DNA of 64,000 bases. Origin: Rebecca billardiae RCC1528 (lineage: Eukaryota; Haptophyta). The number at the start of each line of letters is the position of its first letter. Position 1 is the first letter of the stretch. The position numbers and the translations under genes were made by a program. The notes beneath the pieces were generated by a model that was given only the letters and a program-made list of their open reading frames with translations, made no database searches and had not been told where the DNA came from. This document shows, piece by piece, positions 10,822 to 20,333 of this stretch. The stretch lies in assembly GCA_965240325.2 (NCBI GenBank), contig OZ251225.1, positions 2,418,001 to 2,482,000 of the forward strand, written 5' to 3'.

Positions 10822-11423
10822 TACAGGTGGATACGGGCTAACTACTGGGACACAGGGGCTATCTGGACACTCAGCGGGCGGCGGGCCTCGTGGCGAGGGC
10901 TCGTGGGCGAACGAGCACGAGCGCCCACTGGCGGGTCGCCACGACGGCGCACGATGTTCGCTGAACTCACCTGGTCGTGAGACGTCGTCTGCGCACGCGC
11001 CAGGTCGCGCTTCTCGCCGCCTTCGCCTTGTTTCGTGAGTCCCGCGCACAAGGGCGAACGCCAGCGTTTCAAGCCGCAAGGCGCGTGCGCGGACTCAGGA
11101 AGGGCGGACTCCGAGGCAAGGCGCGGTTGCGCTGGCGTGGGTAGGTCCCAGAGCAACCGTCCGAGCCGCTGCACACGCTTTTCCTCCGCGCGCGCGTCTC
11201 TGAGCTCGATTCCCATGCCTCAGCCAGTGCCAGGGGCTAATTGGACAGTGCCATTGCGGCCGCCACGCGCGGAGACGGGCCCGCAGCGCAGAAAGCGCGC
11301 TGCGGCGGAACTCCAGGGACCCCCTGAAGTCCGTCCCTGGCGCCCCTTCGACCCCAATGCTCCCAGGGAGGCCTCCGCGTGAGTTGGGTCGGCCACTGTC
11401 CAGATCACCCGTATCCACCTGTA
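10822..11423. mobile_element. Putative non-autonomous inverted-repeat element (about 600 bp)
   Basis: The 16-bp sequence TACAGGTGGATACGGG at 10822-10837 is repeated exactly in inverted orientation at 11408-11423. The interior includes a segment (10847-11100) that recurs as a diverged copy at 46081-46354. No transposase frame is visible. I did not find a convincing target-site duplication, so assignment to a transposon class is open. Confidence 0.5.
10847..11100 (+). repeat. Dispersed repeat, copy 1
   Basis: This stretch aligns along its length with 46081-46354 in the same orientation, roughly 85% identical by eye with small indels. Shared blocks include GGACACAGGGGCTAT, GGCGAACGAGCACGAGCGCC, GACGTCGTCTGCGCACGCG and CGTGCGCGGACTC. 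Confidence 0.8.
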
Positions 11424-11525
11424 GGGCTGGAGGCTTCGGCCGCCAGTCTGATCACCCGGAGCCCGTTATAAAGGGGAATTTTAAAAAAAGCATTGTCTCA
11501 GCGAGATTGTAGATATGGGGGTAGA

Positions 11526-12150
11526 TATTGACGTTGCAAGAAAACCTAGAGCCCCGGCCCAGCGCGGGAAGCGGCGACACCGCCCTGCGGCGTGGTTCGC
11601 CCCGCGCTTGTGGGGGCTAGCGGCTTGCGCATCGCCATCGGAGGAAGTTCTTGGCGCCTGTGGGATGCTCGTGAAGTGCGTTTGCCCGCGCGAGCACGCG
11701 AGGGGTGCATTCCTCTCGCTAGCCTCGCGCCGGCGCGCGTGCGTGCGCTCGTTCGGAACAGCATGTTGAACCCCGCGATCACGACCGCGTGAAGCCCGCG
11801 CACGTGACATTGTGCCGGATGACAGGGCGCCTGGGGCCGGGCAAGTATACTACGGATGCATACGTCGGGATGACATCGTATGCCACCCTCGCTAGTGCAC
11901 CGAATGCCCCTGATGTGCTGTCCCGCGTGCATCACGACCAGTCCGCCGTGCCGTCGTCGAGAGTGACCCACCCAACTTCAGACTGCAATATTAGGTCCCA
12001 GGGTGATGCTCAGGTCCCTGGAGGTGTTGGGCCTGTATCATGGTGTCAGGGAGACCCAGAATGACTTATTCGCCGGATGCCCATCATGCCGCTGAGACCT
12101 AATATACCCGTGTAACGGTCGGGGCTCTAGGTTTTCTTGCACCATCAATA
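11526..12150. mobile_element. MITE-like element with 30-bp terminal inverted repeats
   Basis: The left end (TATTGACGTTGCAAGAAAAC, then CTAGAGCCCC, 11526-11555) and the right end (12121-12150, read on the minus strand) match with two mismatches over 30 bp. The perfect core is GCAAGAAAACCTAGAGCCCC. The 625-bp interior has no transposase and no reliable ORF. A target-site duplication is not obvious. It lies about 100 bp from the preceding inverted-repeat element. Confidence 0.7.
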
Positions 12151-12459
12151 GTGAGTTTGAGGACTGGTGATGAATATGAAATAGCTAGATAAGTGTGGCG
12201 ATATTACTATACAATGCGGATACACATCATTTTTCAATCGTGAATTTGGGTTCGTGAAAGTGAATTTTCACGAACCGATGAAATTTGTATGACGGCCAAT
12301 CTCGATCTGTCGAGATGTTCGGGACAGTTCGTTACAATTGACGAAACGTCATTGAGAAGGCATGATGATTATAGTCCTTCTTTCTCTACATACTCACAAT
12401 ACCAATAGTCAATGAACAAGCGCTGCGACAGCCGCGCGGGCGAGTGAGTGGACCGCGTC
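12151..12459. promoter_or_regulatory. Upstream region of the 7TM/TIR-like gene
   Basis: This 309-bp, comparatively AT-rich stretch precedes the ATG at 12460. It contains an imperfect inverted repeat, GTGAAAGTGAATTTTCACGA, near 12255-12275. It probably holds the promoter and 5' UTR, but no defined core element can be assigned. Confidence 0.35.
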
Positions 12460-15400
12460 ATGCGTGCCTCCCCGGTCGCCCTCGTCCTGCTTCTCGCGGC
12501 GCTGACCGCTCGCGCGCAGCTCGTCATCACCAGCGGGCCGTCGCGGCTTGTCGGGCGTGAGTTTATCGCGCCGCCATTCCGCTTCTCCCCGCACCCCTTC
12601 GACGTGGAGGCCGCGCCGGTGATCCTGACCGAGGGCGCGGAGTGGTCGTACGCGGCGTGTCCGCCCGCGTACGTCGGGCCGCACGTGCTGCGCGGCGCCA
12701 TCGTCATTCATGCGCAGCCAAATTTTGTGCTGTGCTCACTCGAAGAGCACGCGCGGGGCGCGCGCGCGCTGAGCCGCGTCGCCGCGTGGGCGTTGTGGGT
12801 CGATGCAGCGGTGGTGTTTGAGACGGAAGTCGGGTCTTTCAAGAACGTCTGGCTGCTGGGCGACGTGGGCGCGATCGCCTCTCCACCGGCGGTGGACCTG
12901 GGCGGCTGGCAGACTGCCCCACTCATCAAGGTCCTGCGCGAGGGCTCCGTCGTGAGCGCGAGCCTCAGCCCCTCCGTGTCGGAGTGGGATCGCATGCGTG
13001 CGTCGGGATGGCTCTTCCTCTTCCAGATCAGCTTCGGGCTGCTCGCGCTGGGGCACGCCGAGTACGCGCTGGCGCGTCTCGCCGCCTTCGTGGGTGCGGA
13101 CGGCGGTCCACGTCCGAGCATCGCACAGGTCATGCTCCTGCTCGAGGTGCTCGCCAACGCGATGCGAGCGGTGCAATCCGCCGACCCAAACTTTTCTCAC
13201 GGCCTTTTCCCGATGCACGTCGTCCTCAGCTTCTTCTGGCTGCCCGTGGTGCTGGCGACGATCACGACGGCGCTGTTCCTCGTGCACTTTGCGCAGGCAG
13301 CAGCGCGCGGCATCGCCTCATTCCGGCTGACCGTGCCCGCGCTCCGCGTCGGGCTGTACGTCCTCTGCCTCACGATGGCGACCGTCTACCTCTGGTTTGA
13401 GATCAACCTGAGGCAGCCGTCGAGCATGAGCTTCTTCATCTTCGTCGCGAGCTCGCAGGGGTTCTACATCGGCTTCCCCGCGCTGCTCGTGGTCCTCAGC
13501 CTCGCGACGGACGCGCTGGTCCGGCGCCGGCTGCGAGACCTCCCGCTGCCCATGCTGCGCTCCCTCTCGGCGCGCGTGCGGCTCTCCGCGCTGCTCTCGG
13601 CCGCGCTTGTGGTGCTGGGGCCGTTCATGTACTGGAGCAAGAACGCGCCGTGGCGCATGCTCGGGATGGGCACGGCGTTCAACCTGCTGAGCCTCGCCGT
13701 CTCCAACGCGCAGATCGGCGCATTCGCCCCCGCCGGCGTGCGCGTGCGCTACGGGCCGCTGTGCGCGCTCATCCTGCCGGCGTACAGCGCGCTCGAGACG
13801 AGGGCGCCCTCGCCGCGCGCGCAGGTGCGCTCCGCGGCGCGCTCCTTCCTCAAGCCGTCGGCCGTGACGCCAGCTGAGGAGCTGTCGAGCCCCGGCCGGG
13901 AGGCGGGCGCGGAGGCTCCGACAGTGGACGACGCGGTGCACCAGCACACGCACGCGAGCGAGGACGTGGACGACGAGCGGATGTTCCTCGGCGTCTCGCT
14001 CCCGTACCTGCACGAGCTGGCGGAGGCGGAGGCGCTCACGGCCGAGCACTCCACCGCGCACGTCAGCGCGATCGTCCGCGAGCGCACGAGGGAGAGCGGC
14101 GCGTCGCTCGCGGAGCTCGAGTCCGCAGCAGATACGCAAGCGGCGGGCAGGCCTGCGGTGGCGCGGGCCACCCTGTTCGTCTCCCACGCGCAGAGCTGCT
14201 CCTTCCTCAAGCTCGTCGACGCGGTGCACGTCCACTGCCGCATGCACGGCGTGGACATCCACACGGTGCACGTGTGGATCGACATCTTCTCGTGCGCGCG
14301 CGCGCGCACGCGCCGCGCACGCCGGCCGACGCGCGCACGCTCAGTCGCGCTGCCAGCCCGCGCCTTACGCGCGAGCCGCCCCGCGCCCCTCCCCTGCCCT
14401 CGCCTGCCCGCCACCCTCCCTCCGCGCCTGTGCCGCGCCGCGCAGCATCCGGCAGCACCACATCTCGACTGAGGTGAAGCGCATCGCCGCCATCGAGCGC
14501 GCGATCGGCCGCGTGGTCGTCGTCCTCGACCCGTGGCACGACCCCGTCTGCCTGAAGCGGTGCTGGTGGTGCGCGCCCGCCTCTCGCGTCGCCGTGCGCC
14601 ATCCGGCGCGGCACCGTCAACTTGCGGGCCACGGCTCACGCGCTTCTGCCGCGCGCGCTGTGCCGCCGCGAACTCGCGCGCGCCGCGCGCCGGGGCCACA
14701 GCCTCTTCGAGATCGCGCAGTGCTTCTTCGCCACGGAGGGCGCCGACCACTCGCAGAAGACGGTGAAAGTGTCGCTCACGATGGCGGAGGAGGAGCGCGT
14801 CTCGCTCGTGCGAAGCCTCGAGCAGAACACGGGCACTCTCGAGCTCGCGCTCAAGCGCTTCGACGTGCGCACCGCCCAGGCGTCTGTCGAGAACGACCGG
14901 ATCAGCATCCTGCAGCACATCCAGACGCGCGGCTGGCCACGCGTCGAGCGGCAGCCGTCGTCGTCCATGCCCGCCCGCGCCTCTCCCCAGCTCGCGCCGC
15001 GCCCGCGCGCCGAGCCCCCCCTCGATCTCATGACCACCCCGGAGCGCGACGACCCGCCGCCGGACTTCGAGACGATGGGTGCGGACACCGCGATCGACGT
15101 GGGCGGCGTCGCGGCGGCTGTGTCAAGCAGGGACCCGTCGCCCACCATGGATCACCACCTCCAGCTGCTGCCCGGCGACGAGAGCTTCAACCGCTTCAAC
15201 GAGGTCGTGCGCGAGGAGCTCGCCAGGGCGGTGGCGGTCATGAGCTGGCAGCTGAGCCGGCCCACCCGCCATTTGCCCTCCGATGCGCGATCGCGCAAGA
15301 AGAAGCACCAGTCCGACGGCGCCGTCCCGCTGTCCCGCGGCTCCTCGGGCACCTCGAGCCAGCCGTCGACGCCCGTGCGCACGGCGCGCAGCAGGCCCTC

Positions 15401-15746
15401 GAGTCACACGTCGACGCCTGTGCTTCAGGCGCGGTCGCGGAGCCGACCCCCCAGCCTCTCGACGACACCGGTGGTCAGGGCGCGCAGCAGGTCTGCTACG
15501 TTGAGGACCCTCGAGCTGGAGGAGGCCGCCACCGCCAACGCGAATGCGCAGCCTGGCGCACGTCTCGCCCACGGCACGTCCCCCCTTGTGCCGGCGCGAA
15601 GCAGCAGCAGAGCCGGTGCAAGCAGATCTAATTCTGAGGCACGGCTGCTGCCAGGCCCGGTGGCGGCTCCGACCGCGGCAGGCGACGACGCCGAGGTCCC
15701 AGTGATGCCCGCAGAAGCGGCGGGTGCTGATGATGGCCACGCATGA
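12460..15746 (+). CDS. 7TM-like membrane protein fused to a TIR-like domain
   Basis: There are three exons: 12460-14291, 14446-14568 and 14702-15746. Both introns start GTGCGC and end in CAG. Splicing yields about 999 aa. A signal peptide (RASPVALVLLLAALTARA) and a short lumenal segment are followed by about seven hydrophobic segments between residues 180 and 425, suggesting a receptor-like serpentine domain. After a linker, a TIR-like fold begins at about residue 570: LFVSHAQSCSFLKLVDAV, then WIDIFSIRQHH spanning the first splice junction, VVVVLDPWHDPVCLKR, and RCWCLFEIAQCFF spanning the second. This FVSHA / W.DIF...QH / RxWCLFE pattern is typical of a TIR-like family common in algae and oomycetes. 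The C-terminal 250 residues are Ser/Arg-rich with three STPV..ARSR repeats. The role is probably signalling at a membrane; ligand and activity are unknown. The start was moved from GTG 12448 to ATG 12460. Confidence 0.78.
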
Positions 15747-17347
15747 GTCATCGCAGTTCGCACTGTCAAGTGACCGCGTTACCAATACCACTTACCAGAC
15801 GAATCAGACGACGATTATTAATCGCGGTGACTACGTGACAATATATATATATATATATTATAATAATAATATATTCATCTAGTTACACCGCCGCCCGTAT
15901 TATACTTATATATTTAACGACGTGGCAGCATCGGACAAGCGTCAGGCTCAAGAGTGCAACAGACACATAGAATGCGTCCGCGCCTTCCGACCAGGTCAGA
16001 CAGTGCGCCACCCGCAGCCCTGCCCCCCTACGGGAGCGGGGCCGGGATGGAGCACCGCCTCGGCCTGGGGCACGCGGCGGCGACGGCAGATGCCGCCGCG
16101 GCCGAGCGCCTTCCGGAGCACTTGGATGAGGGTGAGGTCGTAGTCGATGTCGCCGCCCGCCGACCTAGCGGCGAGCAGCTCCGGCAAGCGGCAGCCGCGG
16201 CTGTCGCCCCCGTGCGCCCGCGTGGGCGCCTGGATGAGGATGAGGTCGTAGTGCGCGTCGCCGCGCGCCGGCCAAGCGGCGCGCAGCTGCAGAAGAGGGG
16301 CTTGGAGAGTGAGCGCGCCGCCTAGCGCGCTCTGGGCGATGAAGCAGATGAGGTGGTAGTCGATGTCGCAGCCCGGCCCGCCGGCGGGCTGCTGCAGATG
16401 CAGTGCTTGATGCTGGGGAACCTGGCCCCTGGGCTCGTCACACCCCGTACCCCCTGCCCCACCTAGGGTGGAGCGAGGGGCACGGTGGAGGCCGGCGCCA
16501 AGGGCCAGATGGGTGCAGCGGCGTCCACCTGCTGCATCGCCCCCCGAGGCGATGCAGCCGGCGGCCGGCTGGAGAAAGAGGGTGCCAGTGCCTATCCCGG
16601 ACCCGCTGCGTGTGGTTGATCTCCGCGTGCACGTGCCAGCGCAGAGCAGTCGAATCGAACGTCGCGGGGTCAGCTGGCGACCCGCGCGCTCGGCCCGCCC
16701 GCCGCGAGACACTCCTGGCGGTGCCCCACCGAGTCCCCGGGAAGGGGGAGCCGGCCGAGGGCCCGTCGGCCGCCGAAGCGACCGGCTGAGCCGGGACAAC
16801 CTGAAGGGCGCGTGGGGAAAGGCGGCATGCCTCGTCGCAGGTCCGTGCCCAGTTGCTGTTGGCAATGAACGGTGGCAGAACCCGGCCCCACGCGCACGCA
16901 TCCATGGAGGCTCGCAGGCAGGCAGATATATATACATTAGGAGCCGCCGCGACGATATATCGATCGATCAATAACGTCACGTCGTAGTCATCCCGTGACG
17001 AATCACCTGCAGCAGCTCAGCCAGAGTGGCAGTGCCGCGCGGATAAGAATATAACGGATTCCAGGACATTCCTGGCAATCGGGGCCTAAGTAGATATTGC
17101 GCGGCATATATATTATATACGGACGGCGCGACACGAGTGCAGAATGCGCGGCACACTCGCCCGGGCGTAGTGACCAGCTGCTGTTAGCGGCCAGCACGGC
17201 GTCGGCATCGCGAGTGGCCATCAGCTCGCGAGCTCAAGCCGTCTGGCCGGCCATGCAGTGCATGTGTACGTGCGGGATGTGTCATGTGATCGTCTGATCC
17301 ATCGATCGCATGCCGCCAAGCAAGAGCATCAATCCGAGTGGCAACGT
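15747..17347. other. Intergenic interval with AT tract and tandem repeats
   Basis: It contains an AT-rich tract at 15840-15875 and the roughly 108-bp repeats annotated separately. The GC-rich stretch 16400-16950 has overlapping open frames on several strands and no domain-like sequence. Nothing coding is called. Confidence 0.5.
16122..16410. repeat. Three diverged tandem repeats, about 108 bp each
   Basis: Units begin near 16122, 16231 and 16344. Each contains GATGAGG.TGAGGTCGTAGT or a close variant, followed by a GC-rich CGTCGC...GCGGCG segment. On the plus strand the first two units read LDE(G/D)EVVV.VAARRPSG.QL in one frame; the third is shifted and follows a stop. This may be a decayed repeat-protein gene or just a DNA tandem array. 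Confidence 0.6.
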
Positions 17348-17792
17348 CTACTTCGTCGGAGGAGGTGCATCTTGTGGGGTCTCCTCGAGTAGCGACTGCA
17401 GCTTCTTCTCGATCTCCTCGCGCTTGCTCCGCTCCTCCAAAAGCATCTTCTCGAGCGAATCGATCTTGTTTCGGGTGGCTGTAGATGCCCGACTCATCCC
17501 CGTGCGACCTGTGCGGCTTGAGCGGCTCGAGCCAGACTCTGAAGGCGGCACGTAGCCTGCGAAATTTCTGTACGCCGCGAAGAGGTTCTCGCGATCCACC
17601 CGCTGCTTCCAGAACTCAGCCTCCTGGACATTGTACATGTTGTACGACTGTCAGCGGCGTGGCCGGCAGCATGCGGCAGCCGTTGGCGCGGATCTCAGGC
17701 AGGCGCGGTGGTCGCACGATCGTATCACTCGCAAGGACTGCGCCAACATGCACACACGGCCGCGGGGCGCGCACCTTTCCGGATCCCGCCAT
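17348..17792 (-). CDS. Small coiled-coil protein, two exons
   Basis: Exon 1 (17792-17775) encodes only MAGSGK. A 127-bp intron starts GTGCGCGCC and ends CTGACAG. Exon 2 (17647-17348) continues in frame as SYNMYNVQEAEFWKQRVDRE. The 105-aa product has an N-terminal aromatic/charged block (AEFWKQRVDRENLFAAYRNF), a Ser/Arg-rich linker and a C-terminal amphipathic coiled coil (about residues 62-95, SLEKMLLEERSKREEIEKKL). An unspliced alternative would start at the internal ATG 17638 and lack the first 9 residues. I do not recognise the family. The composition suggests a short structural or adaptor protein. It is head-to-head with the J-protein gene at 18077. Confidence 0.62.
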
Positions 17793-18076
17793 GCTGGATG
17801 AGGGTCGGGGCGCGGGCGTGCCCGCCGAGGCCGCCACCCTTGGTGGTGCGCTTTTATTCCCACCGGAAAAAGGCTCGCGTAACGTCGAATGATTTTTCTG
17901 CTGCTCATTTTCGTCGCACCTGAGGAATCATGCATGACGATTTTCTCCACGGCTAAGCCCACCACTAGTGAAACGGCGGGAGGGCCCGGCCCGTCTGCAC
18001 TCTCAACCTGCCGGCCCGGACGGAGCCACCGGAAGCGCGGCTGACGTGGACGTGGGCTTGGCGCGCGCCGCCGCCG

Positions 18077-19069
18077 ATGCTCCCGCTCCTCGCGAGCGTC
18101 GTGCTGCTGCTCAGGGCACTCGGTGCCCCGGACCACTATCAGGAGCTCGGTGTGCAGCCGAGCGCCTCGCTCGAGGAGATACGCCGCAAGTACAAGGCAG
18201 CCGCGCTTGCTAATCATCCGGACCGCTGCGTGCGCGCGCCGGCTGAGGAGCGCGAGAGCCGGCTCGCCAAATTCAAACGGGTGTCCGCAGCCTACGAGAC
18301 GCTGAGCAATCCGCGCACTCGGGCCGAGTACGACGCGCGCCGCTCGCTCCACTCTGCACACGGCTTTCGACCACCACCCCCGGCCGATACGCCCTTCACG
18401 CACCTGCCGACCCAGACCGTGGTCGTGCGGTGCACACTACGCGAGCTCTTCAACGGCGCTCCCAAATTCGTTCGTGTGCCTGGTCTGGTCGAATTGAATG
18501 TGATTCTTCGCCCAGAGTGGCAGCATGGCCACAGCTTCTCTCTCCTGTCGGACAGCGGTCAGCACGTCCGCGTCGTGATCGCCGTGCGGCCTCATCATGA
18601 CCTCGCACGGCGTGGCGACGACCTGGTCGCCGAGCGCATGGTCACCAGGCGCGGCGCGGCGCGGGGCAAGCCATTACGTGTGCGTGCGATTGACGGCCGC
18701 ATCCTCACCTTCCGCCCGCTGCGTGGGGGCGCGTGGCGGGACGGCCAGCGGCTGGCATGGCGCGGGGCCGGGATGTGGACGGTCGACGGCTCCACGCGCG
18801 GCGACCTCGTCCTCACGGTGCGCGTGGCAGACTGGCTGACGGTGCTGGGTATGCGCACGCTGCGCGCTGTCTCGTCACGCGCGTTCATTCGCACTGTGCA
18901 GATCGGCATCCTTGCGATGAAGATTGATGGCGCAGTGAGCATCGTGCGCGCATGGTGGCGCGCCCTACACAGCGTGCTCTCTGCGGTGGGAGCAGGCGCA
19001 GCCGCAGCACCCATCAATCGTCGCGCGCAGCGCCGCGCACGAGCCCGGCGCAGCAAGACTCGCGGCTAG
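18077..19069 (+). CDS. Secretory-pathway type II J-protein (DnaJ/HSP40)
   Basis: The 330-aa product begins with a hydrophobic signal sequence (LPLLASVVLLLRALG). A J domain follows at residues 20-88 with the catalytic HPD at 47-49 (ANHPDRC), which stimulates Hsp70 ATPase; the usual YELLGV motif appears as YQELGV. There is no Gly/Phe region or zinc finger. Residues about 115-260 resemble the two beta-rich substrate-binding domains of type II DnaJ proteins and end in a GDLVLTVRV motif. The tail is hydrophobic/amphipathic (about 262-310), then strongly basic. The signal peptide implies partnership with an ER-lumen BiP-type Hsp70. This is inferred; the start is the first ATG of the frame. Confidence 0.85.
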   Translation: MLPLLASVVLLLRALGAPDHYQELGVQPSASLEEIRRKYKAAALANHPDRCVRAPAEERESRLAKFKRVSAAYETLSNPRTRAEYDARRSLHSAHGFRPPPPADTPFTHLPTQTVVVRCTLRELFNGAPKFVRVPGLVELNVILRPEWQHGHSFSLLSDSGQHVRVVIAVRPHHDLARRGDDLVAERMVTRRGAARGKPLRVRAIDGRILTFRPLRGGAWRDGQRLAWRGAGMWTVDGSTRGDLVLTVRVADWLTVLGMRTLRAVSSRAFIRTVQIGILAMKIDGAVSIVRAWWRALHSVLSAVGAGAAAAPINRRAQRRARARRSKTRG

Positions 19070-20333
19070 CATCTTGGTTGCTGGCTGGCGGAGCGAACAT
19101 GGCCGAAGGAAGGCTCGGACCGCTGGCCGGCGGGATCTGCGGACGCTCCGCCGAAATCTGCCGCTCATGATGGCCACGCCTCCGAAGCCAGTCAGAAGTG
19201 AGTCCAAGGGGACCGCAGTGCCGACCCGGGGGCGACCGTGGCGGTTACAGTATATGGTACTCGGCCCGACGCTAACTAGCAGCTACTAAACTAGTACTCG
19301 GTCGGAACGGGCACTGCATGACGACGATGGCCAGGCCCGCAATGTGAGCTGGCGACTGTCGTCGGCCGAGCCCGCGCTGCGGCGCTGAAATCATAGTCCG
19401 ACGGCACAGTAACTCAGTTCAGTCACAAGTGCGGCCCGCACGGCCAGGCCATGTCCGTGGCTGTCCCGTGCTGCGGCGCCCGCGGCCCGGGCGTCGCATC
19501 GCGCTGTCGGTGCCACGTAGTGACGTCAGACGTCTGGCATGCGACGACGTGTGTCGTGTTGACTATCCCGCACGGCGCCCCGGGCAGGCGCCTAACGGTG
19601 GCCCGATACTCGCGGGACCGTTGCCAGGGTGGAAGGGCGGCTCCGACTCTCATCCTCAGTCGCCCTGGAGCCGATACTAGTCATCCGAGTCACCTGCTGA
19701 CTAGATCAGATTTGAACTGCCCCGGTGGCGCGCAGCGTCTGACTCAGTCCTCTGAGTGAGGCCCCGGCGCCGCCCGGTCGCCCGGGGGCCACACGGCAGT
19801 GCGGAGAGTGCCACCGTCCCGCGCAGCGTCATGGCGGCAGACCGAGCGTCTCGGCGCGGCGGACGGGCCTGCGGGCTGCGGAGACTCGGTGACGGAGTCG
19901 CACTCGCAGGCTGACTGAAGTCCTGACGGCGAGTAGTTCAGCCGACTCGCGCCAGCCACGCCATGCCCATGGCCATGCGCGCGGTCCGTCAGACCGTGAC
20001 ATTCCGGCGGGTCACGCTGCTTTCTTGAACGCGTACTGACAGTTGGCGGGCGTCAATCTCGCCTGCCTGAGCTGTGTGCGTCTCTTATTCTTAGTAAACT
20101 GTACTTCGACGTGGTTCGTCACCGGTGAGACGGTCACGCCCGTCACGGTGCAGCAGGCGCCGATCGGACTGGCGCCGGCGGGTGGGGAGTGGCGACGGAT
20201 CACGGAAGGACCAAGGGTGGTGACTCCTGCCGGCAAAGTGGCAAGGCGGTTCGTCACCCGGGGCCGCACCGGACTTCTGCTTCGCCTGTCCGGCCTTGCA
20301 AAGCGCAAAGCCCGCTCCGACGCGACCACGCTC
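19070..20333. other. Gene-poor interval upstream of the G3BP-like gene
   Basis: No supported gene was found. The downstream coding frame stays open back to about 20043 but has no ATG there and no conserved sequence, so I treat 20043-20333 as leader. An upstream non-coding exon cannot be excluded. Confidence 0.45.
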
